DNA of 64,000 bases from Myxococcales bacterium (GCA_003142855.1 PLNW01000122.1:23598-87597), one strand, 5' to 3'. Counted from the first letter of the stretch, positions 9,936-19,530 are shown. Notes: a model not told the origin generated them from the sequence alone. Numbers and translations: made by a program.

Positions 9936-11177
9936 TTAGCCAAGCAACTTGAGCGCCAGTTGCTGTACTTGGTTGGCCTGCGCCAACACCGAGACACCGG
10001 CCTGCATCAGGATTTGGTCTTTGGACATGTTCGAGGTCTCGGAGGCCACGTCCACGTCGCGGATCTGGCTGTTGGCTGCCGTCACGTTCTGGGCCGTGGT
10101 CGTCAAGCTGGCAGCCGCATAGCTCAATCGGTTCTGCGCCGCACCGAGCGCCGCGCGCTGGCTGGAGATCCAGGCGTTCGCAGTGTCGATGGCGGTGATA
10201 AGGCCAGTCGCGTCGCCGTCGCTGGGGCCGGCGTTGGTGCCCGCAGCGGTGTTGAACGTGCTGATCGCGGTGTTCAGGGCGATCATTGACGCAGCCGAAG
10301 CACCGCTATCCAGCCTGGTGTCAAGCATGCTCACCGAGGTGGTGTTCCCCTGGCTCGCATCCGCACCAGTCTGGAGTATGGCCGAGTGATCGGCCAGCGC
10401 GGTGGTGATTGTCCCCGCGTTCAAGCCGTTGGCCACCGCGGTGTCCATTGCGACGGCGGCGGCGGTCGAATTAGCCACTGACACCTTGATGCCGAGGCTG
10501 TCGAAGTTGAGCGTGGTTGAGCTGCCTGCTCCCACAGTCTGGCCGGTGAGATTAATACTCTGGGACTTTGAGGTGTTGTGATCGGTCAACGTCAGCACAC
10601 CGGCGGCGTACCCGAAAGTGTAGGTGTCGGCGGCATTCGCGCCTGAAACATCCACGTTCGTGACTGCTGTCCCGGTTGCACCTGTAGGCACGAAGCCGGC
10701 TTGTACGGTACTAGCGGCCACGCCACCACCCGCCGTCAGTTGCTGCTGGGTCGTGAGCGATCCGTTGAGCAGGCCCAAGCCGTTGAAGGTGGTCCGGAGC
10801 GAAATGTTTTGGATTTCGTCGTGGAGCTGCTGGATTTCGACGTTGATGTCATCGCGTTCCGTGGGGCCGTTGGTGTCAGAAGCGGCCTGCACAGCCAGGT
10901 TGCGCATACGGACCATCATGTTCTGAACCTGATCCAACGCACCTTCAGCGGTCTGGATCATGGACGCGCCATCGTTGGCATTGCGCACGGCCTGGTTGAG
11001 ACCGCCGATTTGCGCCTGCATCTTCTCGCTGATGGCCAGGCCTGCCGCATCGTCGGCAGCGCGGTTGATGCGGAAGCCTGACGACAGGCGCGCCATCGAG
11101 GTTTGCAGACTGTTGTTGCTTGAGGTGAGGCTGTTCTGGGCGCTCAAGGCTGCGATGTTTGTCTGGATGGAAAGCAT
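9936..11177 (-). CDS. fliC: Flagellin FliC
   Basis: N-term IQTNIAALSAQNSLTSSNNSLQTSMARLSSGFRINRAADDAAGLAISEKMQAQ and C-term SQIRDVDVASETSNMSKDQILMQAGVSVLAQANQVQQLALKLLG. Confidence 0.97.
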   Translation of the reverse strand: MLSIQTNIAALSAQNSLTSSNNSLQTSMARLSSGFRINRAADDAAGLAISEKMQAQIGGLNQAVRNANDGASMIQTAEGALDQVQNMMVRMRNLAVQAASDTNGPTERDDINVEIQQLHDEIQNISLRTTFNGLGLLNGSLTTQQQLTAGGGVAASTVQAGFVPTGATGTAVTNVDVSGANAADTYTFGYAAGVLTLTDHNTSKSQSINLTGQTVGAGSSTTLNFDSLGIKVSVANSTAAAVAMDTAVANGLNAGTITTALADHSAILQTGADASQGNTTSVSMLDTRLDSGASAASMIALNTAISTFNTAAGTNAGPSDGDATGLITAIDTANAWISSQRAALGAAQNRLSYAAASLTTTAQNVTAANSQIRDVDVASETSNMSKDQILMQAGVSVLAQANQVQQLALKLLG

Positions 11178-11274
11178 TTTCTGACTCCTTGTTCGTGTTT
11201 GCTGAGGGCACTGTGCCCGTGTTCGACAAGGGGTTCGACACGAATCCCAGAGGCTGATAAGGGCGACCCTGGTG

Positions 11275-11293
11275 GGGCGACCTGCGGTCGCCC
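11275..11293. repeat. Perfect hairpin GGGCGACC-TGC-GGTCGCCC
   Basis: 8-bp perfect palindromic stem in the flgL-fliC intergenic region; GGGCGACC also occurs ~15 nt upstream. Confidence 0.6.
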
Positions 11294-11455
11294 GTCGGCA
11301 CCTGGCCGGCGGGTCGCGGCTCGCGGCTCGCGTGGGCGTGGGCGAGAGCGTGTTCGTGGGCGTTGCGCGGGAGGCGGAGGGCGTGCCGCGGGCCGCACAC
11401 CCGGGCCGCTTTCCCGAGCAACGCTGGCCCGGAAGTCCGCGACGGGCCGCCCCTA

Positions 11456-12340
11456 CTACTTGAGCAGGTCGACCAGCGAGAAATTGAGCGTCTTGGAGGC
11501 AGCCGTCAGCGTGGCATTGAGGGCGTACTGGGCCAGGCTGAGCTGCGTGGAGGCCTGCATGACATCGGCATCGCCAAGCTGGCTGATGACCTTGGTCTCG
11601 TCGGTGTTCTGCTGCGTGCAGGTGTTGACCGTGGAAGTGAAGAGATTGACCGAGGTTCCCGCTTGCGATTGCGCCGCGGATACCTGAGTGCTTGCCGCCT
11701 GCAGGGACGCGATGCTGGCGCGAATGGCGTCTGAGTCATTCGCGCGAAAGGCGGCCGATAGATTCGTCAGCGTCTGCAGAATGTCGACCCCGCCTCCCAC
11801 TCCCTTGGCCATGACGTCCGCGCGAATCGAAGAGTCCTCGTACACGCCCGGCGCCACCTCGACCTGGCGTACGCCTGTGTCCCCTTGGTAGGTCCCGTCG
11901 GCGGCGAAGGGCGGCGTGTTGTCGACATATCCGCCAAAGATGTAGCGATCGCCGAAACGAGTATTGAGGCTGCCGACCACCTGATTGAAGATACCGTCGA
12001 CTTCGGTGGCCGCCGCGGCCCGGTCATCCGCGTTGTAGGTGTCGTTACCCATCTGTGTGGCCAACGCTTGCGCCTGGGCGAGCGCTGTGCTTACGCCGGT
12101 GAGCGCGGAATCGGCGGTGTTCAGCTCGTCGGCTGCGCTCTGGGCGCCGTTCTGGATGGCAGTGACTTGCGCCTGGTTGAACTTATGCCGGACCAGCAGG
12201 CCGGCCGCTTGCGGATCATCACCAGGCGCCTGCACGCGCAGACCGCTCGACAGCTCGCCCTGGGCTTTGGACACATTCGACAGGGCGAGGTTGGCCCGGT
12301 CAATGGTCTGCTGGTAAATCATGGCTTCGGTGACGCGCAC
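11456..12340 (-). CDS. flgL: Flagellar hook-associated protein FlgL (HAP3)
   Basis: MRVTEAMIYQQTIDRANLALSNVSKAQGELSSGLRVQAPGDDP; flagellin-like N-terminus; follows flgK. Confidence 0.92.
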   Translation of the reverse strand: MRVTEAMIYQQTIDRANLALSNVSKAQGELSSGLRVQAPGDDPQAAGLLVRHKFNQAQVTAIQNGAQSAADELNTADSALTGVSTALAQAQALATQMGNDTYNADDRAAAATEVDGIFNQVVGSLNTRFGDRYIFGGYVDNTPPFAADGTYQGDTGVRQVEVAPGVYEDSSIRADVMAKGVGGGVDILQTLTNLSAAFRANDSDAIRASIASLQAASTQVSAAQSQAGTSVNLFTSTVNTCTQQNTDETKVISQLGDADVMQASTQLSLAQYALNATLTAASKTLNFSLVDLLK

Positions 12341-12349
12341 GAGTTTCTC

Positions 12350-13759
12350 CTATGACTTCAGCTGGATCAGGGTTTCGAGCATGCTTTCGGCGGTGGTGAT
12401 GACCTTGGCCAGGGCTTCGTAGGCGTGCTGCGACTGCATGAGGCCGACCATCTCATCGTCGAGGGATACCCCGGAAACCGAGCTGCGCGCGTCCTGCAGA
12501 TTCTGCAGCATGCTCGCATCGAAGGTGGCGGCGTTCTGTGAATCAGAGGCGGCCGTGCCGAAATCGGAAACGATCTTGGCCATCCCTTTCTGCACATCCA
12601 GCCCGTTCGAAAGGGGCGCGCTCTGGGTGGCGACCATGGCCGCAAGGTTGGTCGCATCACCCGGACCCGAGGTGGCCGAGCCGGCCGCGGCAAGCAGCGA
12701 CGGGTTGCTGGCCAACGCCGGGTCGATCGTGATGGTCGCGGCAGCGTTGAGCGAAGTGGTGCCGACCGTGAACACGTCGCCTCCCTTGTCGCCGTTGAGA
12801 TCATAGCCGTCCTGATTCTGCCCATTGATAGTCTTGGCAAAACTGAAGGCCAAAGTGTCGAGATCCGTGCTGGCCGTTCCCAGGGCTCCGTCTCGCGCCG
12901 CCAGCAGGCCGCCAACTTGCCCACCCAGATCGGACTGCTTGAGCACGAACGGGGCCGATCCGTCGGCCGGAGTGAACACCAAATCGACGTGACCTTTGTT
13001 GGCGTTGTCGCCTTGAATGGTCAGGGTCGCCGCCGCCGATGCGCTGACCAAGGTGGTGCCGCCGGGCAGAACCAGGCTGATGTTGCCGTAGGCATCGGGC
13101 ACCTGCGTGGCCCCGATGAGTTGCGCCGCCTGGTCCATGAGGTTGTGTCGCTGGTCCAGCAGGTCGTTGGGCTCGGCGCCAGAAGCTTCAGCCACCGAAA
13201 TGCGTCGATTGAGATCTGCCACTTGCGCCAGGTCGGAGTTCACCTGCTGAACCGTGTCGGTTACGCTGGCATCAATTCCGGTGCGCGCCTGCTCCAGCGA
13301 CTGCGAGGTGCTGTTGAATGTGGAGGCCAGCCAGGCCGCGGACTGCACAGCAGACTGCCGCAGGCCGGTGTCGCCCGGGTTCTGCGCCAGCGCGGTCAGG
13401 GAAGAGTAGAAGGCGCCCAGGGCGTCGGTCAGATCGCCGGCAGCACCGTTGTTGAATGCGGACACCGCGGCCAAAGCACCGGACTGGGCCGTGGAGCTGG
13501 ATGAGTTGGAAAACGCAGTGGGAAGCTGCGACTCGACGAACTGATCGCGATTCTGCGTGACACTCGCCAGGTAGACCCCGTTACCGATGTAGCCGCGGTT
13601 TCCGGCCAAAGGGCTGCCGGCGGCCTCGGCCAGGTTGGCCTGCTGGCGAGCGTAGCCCGGGGTGTTCGCGTTGGCGATGTTGTTGCTGGTAGTGGACGTC
13701 TTGGCCTGGACGGCGGCAAGGCCGTTGGCTGTGTTGTTGAGAAGGCTGATGAGATCCAT
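12350..13759 (-). CDS. flgK: Flagellar hook-associated protein FlgK (HAP1)
   Basis: MDLISLLNNTANGLAAVQAKTSTTSNNIANANTPGYARQQANLAE; C-term GVSLDDEMVGLMQSQHAYEALAKVITTAESMLETLIQLK. Confidence 0.95.
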   Translation of the reverse strand: MDLISLLNNTANGLAAVQAKTSTTSNNIANANTPGYARQQANLAEAAGSPLAGNRGYIGNGVYLASVTQNRDQFVESQLPTAFSNSSSSTAQSGALAAVSAFNNGAAGDLTDALGAFYSSLTALAQNPGDTGLRQSAVQSAAWLASTFNSTSQSLEQARTGIDASVTDTVQQVNSDLAQVADLNRRISVAEASGAEPNDLLDQRHNLMDQAAQLIGATQVPDAYGNISLVLPGGTTLVSASAAATLTIQGDNANKGHVDLVFTPADGSAPFVLKQSDLGGQVGGLLAARDGALGTASTDLDTLAFSFAKTINGQNQDGYDLNGDKGGDVFTVGTTSLNAAATITIDPALASNPSLLAAAGSATSGPGDATNLAAMVATQSAPLSNGLDVQKGMAKIVSDFGTAASDSQNAATFDASMLQNLQDARSSVSGVSLDDEMVGLMQSQHAYEALAKVITTAESMLETLIQLKS

Positions 13760-13762
13760 GGG

Positions 13763-14239
13763 TTAAGCCACCCGGCAGGCCGTCGAGATGTCATCCATCG
13801 GGCGACACGCGCCTCGTCGATCGTAGGCCACGGTTTGCGGAGCCAGTGCCGCCAGGTAGCCGCGGACTCGAGAGAGGGCGCGTCCGCCCAATTTCAGGTT
13901 GACGGCGTCGATCTCGCGCAAGGCGCTGGCCAAGACACGCACATCCGCCATGCAAGCATCCAGGCGCTGCGCCGCCTCGGGCGCCGCTTTGCGCAGGTCA
14001 ACCAACGAGACCGCCGTGAGACCGAGTGCGTGGCCGGCTGCCTCCATGGTCTCGCTCAGGGCACGCTCAAGTTGCGCCAGTTGCGCGTTGAAAGCGCTGC
14101 GCTGGCGGGCGCGTTCGAATAGCCCCTGGGTGTCGAGCGCGCGGATCAACAGCCGCTGGCCCCGCGCCTGCACCAACTCGGCCTCCAGCATCGCTCGCAG
14201 GTGGTCGAGAATCTGTGCGGCGTGGTCCAGCTCGTTCAT
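13763..14239 (-). CDS. flgN: FlgN-like flagellar chaperone
   Basis: Helical protein between flgM and flgK; FlgN-type length and position. Confidence 0.7.
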   Translation of the reverse strand: MNELDHAAQILDHLRAMLEAELVQARGQRLLIRALDTQGLFERARQRSAFNAQLAQLERALSETMEAAGHALGLTAVSLVDLRKAAPEAAQRLDACMADVRVLASALREIDAVNLKLGGRALSRVRGYLAALAPQTVAYDRRGACRPMDDISTACRVA

Positions 14240-14242
14240 CGT

Positions 14243-14542
14243 CTAGCCTCCCAGCATGGCCTGCAGGCGGGCATCGATCTCGGCCGCAGACACCAGCCGG
14301 TCGGCCAGCTCGCTCGCGCTGGGCGCGTAGCTGCCGGCGCGGATGGCGCCCTCGATCTGGGCCAGGCGCGCGGAATGCGATAGGCCGATGTTGGCCTGCA
14401 CCGCTCGCGCCAGAGCGGCCGCCTTTGCGGCATCGGCGGTGCTCACACTGTCGGACTTGAGACGTGGAGCCGCTGCTTCAGTCTGTGGCTTACTCGCTGC
14501 GGGTTCAACCCCGCCTACTGATGTTGTGTTCTTGATCATCAT
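14243..14542 (-). CDS. flgM: Anti-sigma-28 factor FlgM
   Basis: Short protein with KSDSVSTADAAKA...ARLAQIEGAIRAGSYAPSASELADRLVSAAEIDARL, FlgM-like C-terminus. Confidence 0.85.
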   Translation of the reverse strand: MMIKNTTSVGGVEPAASKPQTEAAAPRLKSDSVSTADAAKAAALARAVQANIGLSHSARLAQIEGAIRAGSYAPSASELADRLVSAAEIDARLQAMLGG

Positions 14543-14877
14543 GGCCGATCCCCTTCGCCCATGGGGCTCTTACTGATAGGGGAATCGACACGCTTTTGAG
14601 AAGTATTAAGGGCAGGCTCTGCAGAAAGTTCGCCGTTGGCCTGAGCCAGGTCATCGCTCCCAGCCGGGAGCGAGTTTTCGATGAGACGCGCCAGGCCAAT
14701 GCCGCCGCCTTTTTCGACTGCGTCAGCCAGTGCTTCCACGAACATCTGGGAGTGAATCTGACTGCCGGCCGTCCCGGCGGCGCCCTTGAAGACCCCGCTT
14801 GCGTCGATGAGCTGGCGCAGCAGACAGGTTTCAACCGCCTGCGCAGCTTGGGTCGCGTCACGGATAGGGCCCATCAC
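14539..14877 (-). CDS. flgJ: FlgJ rod-binding domain protein (no muramidase domain)
   Basis: ATQAAQAVETCLLRQLIDAS...SQMFVEALADAVEKGGGIGLARLIENSL; rod-binding domain; follows flgI. Confidence 0.8.
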   Translation of the reverse strand: MMGPIRDATQAAQAVETCLLRQLIDASGVFKGAAGTAGSQIHSQMFVEALADAVEKGGGIGLARLIENSLPAGSDDLAQANGELSAEPALNTSQKRVDSPISKSPMGEGDRP

Positions 14878-15974
14878 ATCACCTCCAGGTCGGCGTCGAT
14901 GGCGCCGGCTGCTTTCATAGCTTGCAAGACAGCGACCAGGTCACGTGCCGACACGCCAAGCAGATTGAATGCCTTGACCAGCTCCTCGACCGTGCTAGTG
15001 GCTGGCAGGGCCACGGCTGGATTCGTCGGCTCCTGGGCGTCCAGGGTCGTGACTTTTCCTGACACCGTCTTGCCCTGCTTGGAAAACGGAGCGGGCTGGG
15101 AAGCCCAGGGCGTCTGTCGCACCGATATGGAAAGGCCACCATGGGCCACGGCCACCGGCCGGATGCGCACGCCTTGTCCGGCCACCACGGTGCCGGTCCG
15201 CTCGCTGACCACGATGCGCGCCCGCTGATCGGGATCGACCTCGATGGCTTCCAGCTGTGACAGCATGGCCACCACGCGACCCTTCCACGACTCCGGAACC
15301 TTGATTTGTACCAACGCTGGGTCGTTGGCTTTGGCGGCCTCTTCACCGAGGGACTTGTTCACCGCCTCGGCGATGTGCAGGGCTGTGGTGAAGTCAGGTC
15401 GGCGCAGCCCGAGCACGATGGGCACTTTCTCCAAATCAGGCGAAACCGTGCGTTCCACGGTCGCGCCCCCGGGCACCGTGCCCGAGGTCGGGTGGTTCTT
15501 CTGCAGGCGCGAGCCCGCGGCCATCACGTCGAAGCCTCCTGCCTGCACCGGTCCTTGCGCCACCGCGTACACCATTCCATCCGACCCGGTGAGCGGCGTG
15601 ATGAGCAGAACGCCGCCGGACAGAGATCGCGCGTCGCCCATCGAGCTGACCGACACGTCGATTCTGGTACCAGGACGAGAAAACGAAGGCAATTCGGCGG
15701 TGACCATGACGGCACTCGTGTTGCGCACGCGCACGTCGGTGGGATTCACCCGGATGCCCATGCGTCCCAACATGCCGCTGATAGATTGTGCGGTGAAGGT
15801 GACCTGCGTGGTATCGCCCGTGTTGGCCAGCCCCACCACCAAACCGTACCCAAACAGGGCGTTTTCACGCACCCCCTGCACATCCACCAGATCCTTGATG
15901 CGAACCGGGGCGCCAGCCGCGGACAGCGCCGGCAGCGTGAACAAGAGCGCGAAAAGCAGAGTTCGTGTACGCAT
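14874..15974 (-). CDS. flgI: Flagellar P-ring protein FlgI
   Basis: RIKDLVDVQGVRENALFGYGLVVGLANTGD...FTAQSISGMLGRMGI...; alternative start at 15995. Confidence 0.95.
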   Translation of the reverse strand: MRTRTLLFALLFTLPALSAAGAPVRIKDLVDVQGVRENALFGYGLVVGLANTGDTTQVTFTAQSISGMLGRMGIRVNPTDVRVRNTSAVMVTAELPSFSRPGTRIDVSVSSMGDARSLSGGVLLITPLTGSDGMVYAVAQGPVQAGGFDVMAAGSRLQKNHPTSGTVPGGATVERTVSPDLEKVPIVLGLRRPDFTTALHIAEAVNKSLGEEAAKANDPALVQIKVPESWKGRVVAMLSQLEAIEVDPDQRARIVVSERTGTVVAGQGVRIRPVAVAHGGLSISVRQTPWASQPAPFSKQGKTVSGKVTTLDAQEPTNPAVALPATSTVEELVKAFNLLGVSARDLVAVLQAMKAAGAIDADLEVM

Positions 15975-15976
15975 GT

Positions 15977-16687
15977 TTAGAAGGGCCACATCCAACCAAG
16001 GGCGCGCGACAGCCAGCCCGGCTTCTGGTTGTCGGAAAGCACGCCGCGGCCGACGAATTCGATCTGTGCCTCGGCGACCATGTAGCTTTGCACACTGTTG
16101 TCCTGGTCGATGTCGATGGGTCGCACCACGCCGGAGATGTAGAAGTGGTGTTCCTCCTCGTTGACCAGAATGACCCGATGGCCCTCGACGAAAAGATTGC
16201 CGTTGGAGAAAACCTTGGTGACCACCGCGGTCACCGTGGCGGTCAGCGATTCGGAGCGCGCGGTATCACCCGAGCTCTGCAAGCTGGACGTCGAACTGCC
16301 GCCGATGTTGAGATTGGGGTCCAGTTTCGGTATGTGTTTGAGCAGGCCCAGGAAGGCATCGATCTTGGCAGCGCTGCTGCTGGTCCGACTGGTGTTGGTG
16401 TCGGTGGTGTGCTGGGCATTGGCTTGTTCGGTAATCTTCACAACCACCAGGTCGTTGACCCGCAAGGCGCGCGCGTCGGTGAAGAGCAGCGAGGCCGACC
16501 GGCCTTCGTGCCACAGGCTGCCGGGAGAGGCCGCGGTTTCGTCGCCCTTGCTTTCCACGGGAAGCTTGTATTCGCGTCGCTTGGGCGTGTACTCGCTGAT
16601 GTGGGCCTGCGTGCAAGCCAGCGCCAGAGGCGCAAAAACCAGTGTGCACAGGATCACGCGAGTCGTATGAAGCGAGGCGCTTCTCAT
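15977..16687 (-). CDS. flgH: Flagellar L-ring protein FlgH (lipoprotein)
   Basis: LALAC lipobox; GSLWHEGRSASLLFTDARALRVNDLVVVKITEQANAQ...GNLFVEGHRVILVNEEEHHFYISGVVRPIDID. Confidence 0.93.
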   Translation of the reverse strand: MRSASLHTTRVILCTLVFAPLALACTQAHISEYTPKRREYKLPVESKGDETAASPGSLWHEGRSASLLFTDARALRVNDLVVVKITEQANAQHTTDTNTSRTSSSAAKIDAFLGLLKHIPKLDPNLNIGGSSTSSLQSSGDTARSESLTATVTAVVTKVFSNGNLFVEGHRVILVNEEEHHFYISGVVRPIDIDQDNSVQSYMVAEAQIEFVGRGVLSDNQKPGWLSRALGWMWPF

Positions 16688-17319
16688 GGCACATCCACCA
16701 GCAGCCGTCCCTCTTGCAGGTGGCCCTCCACGTGGCGGCCCGAAGGCAGCACGGCGCAAAGTCGGCCCACGCCGCAGGAAATCGCGCGCCCTTGTACCTC
16801 GATGGCCAGCGGCCCGCTCATCACCATGACCTTCACTGATTCCCCAGATGCCAGCGTGGCGCCGGCGACATGCGCTGCCTGCAGCACAGTCCCGCGAGGC
16901 AAATCCCGCGCGGCCAGCGCACCGGGCGGTGGCACGTAGGCAGCGTGGCCGCTTCTGATCTCACGATCCTCGACGGTCAGCGCCGCCTGCAAGGGCTCGC
17001 CCGCGCGCACCGGCCGCGTGGTGAAAGCCGCGGGTGCCCATACCTCGAAGCGTACCCAACCCCAACCCATACACCCTTGCCCGTACAGTTTGACCGGCAG
17101 GCGGCCCGATCCGCTGACCGTGCCGTCCAGCACCGCCTGGCGCAGGACGCAGCCTGCGGGCAGTTGCGGCGCCCAGCCCAGCGGCACGATGCGTGCCCCT
17201 GGGACAGCGAGCGCTCGAGAAAGAACCTCGCTCACCTCGGGGGGGAGGTTGGCGGCGCCGGTCGGATGGGACGCGGCAGCCGTCGCAAGGAGGAGAGCGA
17301 GGGGAAAATGGGGGTTCAT
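16684..17319 (-). CDS. flgA: Flagellar basal body P-ring formation protein FlgA
   Basis: SAF-like domain: RPVRAGEPLQAALTVEDREIR...RDLPRGTVLQAAHVA...GESVKVMVMSGPLAIEVQGRAIS; between flgG and flgH. Confidence 0.88.
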   Translation of the reverse strand: MNPHFPLALLLATAAASHPTGAANLPPEVSEVLSRALAVPGARIVPLGWAPQLPAGCVLRQAVLDGTVSGSGRLPVKLYGQGCMGWGWVRFEVWAPAAFTTRPVRAGEPLQAALTVEDREIRSGHAAYVPPPGALAARDLPRGTVLQAAHVAGATLASGESVKVMVMSGPLAIEVQGRAISCGVGRLCAVLPSGRHVEGHLQEGRLLVDVP

Positions 17320-17326
17320 GACGTCT

Positions 17327-18112
17327 CTAGCGAAGGGCGGTCAGTTTCTGCAGCATCTCGTCGGCTGACTCGATGATCTTGGAATTCAGCTCGTAGTTGC
17401 GCTGGGTGGTGATCATGTTGATCATTTCCTCGACCGCGGACACGTTCGAGCCTTCCAGGTTGCCTTGCGAGATACTTCCGGTTCCCTGGTCCCCGGCCTT
17501 GACCACGATGGGATCGCCACTGGAAGGAGTGGCGAGAAGCAAGTTGTTGCCGATGGCTTCCATGCCACCCGGATTGGCGAATGTGGCAATCTGGATGGTG
17601 CCGATGTTGGTCATGTCGGTACGATTGGAAAGTCTGGCCTGCACGATGCCGTCCGAGGTCACGGTGACGTTGGTCGCATCTGTGGGAATGGTGATGCCCG
17701 GCTCCAGCACTTCGCCCAACTGGGTGACAATGCGTCCGGTGGCATCCAGTCGGAAACTGCCATCGCGGGTGAAGGCGATGTCGCCGTTGGCGCGCTGGAT
17801 GCGGAAGAAGCCACTGCCCTCGATGGCCAAATCGAGCGGGTTTTTGGTCGCGATCATATCGCCCTGGGCGAAGGAGCGCGATGTGGAGGCCGTGCGCACG
17901 CCCAGACCCACCTGCAGCGCCGTGGGCTGGCTGCCCCCCTGCGCATTGGGCTGCGTGGCTGCGCGAATGGTTTCTGACAAGAGATCCTGAAAATCGGCGC
18001 GCGTTTTCTTGAAGCCGGTGGTGCTCGCGTTGGCCAGGTTGTTGGCGATGACGTCCAACTTGGTCTGCTGGGCATCCATTCCAGTGGCGGCTGTGTAAAG
18101 CGATCGCAGCAT
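17327..18112 (-). CDS. flgG: Flagellar distal rod protein FlgG
   Basis: MLRSLYTAATGMDAQQTKLDVIANNLANASTTGFKKTRADFQDLL; C-term EEMINMITTQRNYELNSKIIESADEMLQ. Confidence 0.97.
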   Translation of the reverse strand: MLRSLYTAATGMDAQQTKLDVIANNLANASTTGFKKTRADFQDLLSETIRAATQPNAQGGSQPTALQVGLGVRTASTSRSFAQGDMIATKNPLDLAIEGSGFFRIQRANGDIAFTRDGSFRLDATGRIVTQLGEVLEPGITIPTDATNVTVTSDGIVQARLSNRTDMTNIGTIQIATFANPGGMEAIGNNLLLATPSSGDPIVVKAGDQGTGSISQGNLEGSNVSAVEEMINMITTQRNYELNSKIIESADEMLQKLTALR

Positions 18113-18135
18113 GAGTGCCCCCTAGTGGATCTCCT

Positions 18136-18846
18136 TCATTTGACCAACCCCACTTGGGTGGCGCGGTCGTCCATCTTTCGATAGGTCTGGATGGCCTGCA
18201 TGGCCATATCGAACTGGCGTTGCGCATTGATCATCTGAACCGTGGAATCGAGCGCACTCACGTTGCCCATCTCCAGCTCACCCACCCGCACGGTGCTGTC
18301 CGCCGTCGGGCTCATGCTGGAGCCAGCCGAAGGCTGAAGCAAGGTGGGCGCGATCTTGTCCATGGGCCCCTGGGCCTGGAAAAGCGCCAACGTGTCCACC
18401 ACCGTGTTGCGGCCCACGACCACATTGCCGTTGCTCTCGATGCGTGGGTCAGCGCCCGGAGGCACGGTCACCGGCTCACCTGAAATTCCCAGCACCGGCA
18501 AGCCCGAGGCGAGCAACTCGCCGTTGGGGCCGCGCTCGAGGTGTCCGTTGCGCGTGTAAGCCATCTGGCCGCTCGACAGCCGCACGCCGAGATAGGCATC
18601 GCCCTCGGGCAAAACGTCGAGCGGGTTGTCCGTGGTGTTGGTAGGACCTGGTCGCATATCCACGCCGGTGGACACCGCTCCAGCCAGAACCTTGTCGCTA
18701 GGTCCGGGCGGCAAGAAGGCGCGAAAGGCGGGACGCGTGGCCTTGAAGCCCGGCGTCTCGGCATTGGCCAGGTTGTCGGCAATGGAATCGAGCTGGGCAG
18801 CGCGCGCCACCGCAGCAGACATTCCTACATATAGGCCGTCGGACAC
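18136..18846 (-). CDS. flgF: Flagellar proximal rod protein FlgF (GTG start)
   Basis: MSDGLYVGMSAAVARAAQLDSIADNLANAETPGFKATRPAFRAFL; directly upstream of flgG. Confidence 0.92.
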   Translation of the reverse strand: MSDGLYVGMSAAVARAAQLDSIADNLANAETPGFKATRPAFRAFLPPGPSDKVLAGAVSTGVDMRPGPTNTTDNPLDVLPEGDAYLGVRLSSGQMAYTRNGHLERGPNGELLASGLPVLGISGEPVTVPPGADPRIESNGNVVVGRNTVVDTLALFQAQGPMDKIAPTLLQPSAGSSMSPTADSTVRVGELEMGNVSALDSTVQMINAQRQFDMAMQAIQTYRKMDDRATQVGLVK

Positions 18847-18873
18847 TTTGCGTACCTCTTGCCTGGTGACGAA

Positions 18874-18888
18874 GCAAGCGCGATGCCA
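18874..18888 (-). promoter_or_regulatory. Putative sigma-54 (-24/-12) promoter of the flgF operon
   Basis: Minus-strand TGGCATCGCGCTTGC: GG and GC separated by 10 nt; the -12 GC is ~28 nt upstream of the flgF GTG. Confidence 0.7.
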
Positions 18889-18964
18889 GGCGCTTTTGTG
18901 GCGCGATCCGAATTTTCCACCGCTCAGGGTTCAGTTCTTGCTGGTTCGGTCCGATAGAGGAAAT

Positions 18965-19381
18965 GTGAGTTCCAAAACTGGTCTCGACGCCGCCGTTAGG
19001 GTGCGAGAAGTCGCCGAGGATCGTGCGCGCATGACCCTGGCCGAGGCTCAGCGCTTGGCCCAGCAGACCGCGGATGCGGTACGCGAAGCAGCCCAGCGCG
19101 CGCTCACCGACGAGCGCTGCAGTGGCAGCGCGGCCGACTGGACCATCATCGAATTCGCACACATCCGGGCGCTACAGGAAGCGCGACGCGCGGAAGTCGA
19201 AAGGCGTGCTGCCGAGGAGAAACTGGGGGTTTCGCGCGAGCGTTTCGTGGGCGCGCGCACCCGTGCCGAAGCCCTGCGCCGGGTGCTGGAAGTGCGTCGC
19301 AGCGAGATGCGCGTGGCCGAGAGGCTGACCGAGCACAAGGAGATGGACGAGGTCGCGAGTCTGCTGCGGGTCCGCAGGTAG
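18965..19381 (+). CDS. fliJ: FliJ-like coiled-coil flagellar export protein (GTG start)
   Basis: VSSKTGLDAAVRVREVAEDRARMTLAEAQRLAQQ...VAERLTEHKEMDEVASLLRVRR; FliJ-like length and pattern; divergent from flgF. Confidence 0.6.
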   Translation: MSSKTGLDAAVRVREVAEDRARMTLAEAQRLAQQTADAVREAAQRALTDERCSGSAADWTIIEFAHIRALQEARRAEVERRAAEEKLGVSRERFVGARTRAEALRRVLEVRRSEMRVAERLTEHKEMDEVASLLRVRR

Positions 19382-19446
19382 CACCGACCATCAGACCTTC
19401 GATTCACCGACGGCCGACGATCCGACCCGCTGACTGTGCCGTCGCT

Positions 19447-19530
19447 GCGCTCCGGTGCTCACATACGGGTGTATGCTCCGCTCCGGTGCTCGCGCCGACT
19501 TCGTCATCGGGCCGGCTTGTCGGCCGATTC
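19447..19530. repeat. Palindromic intergenic element with duplicated CGCTCCGGTGCTC
   Basis: GCGCTCCGGTGCTCACATACGGGTGTATGCTCCGCTCCGGTGCTCGC then GGCCGGCTTGTCGGCC; inverted and direct repeats. Confidence 0.6.
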
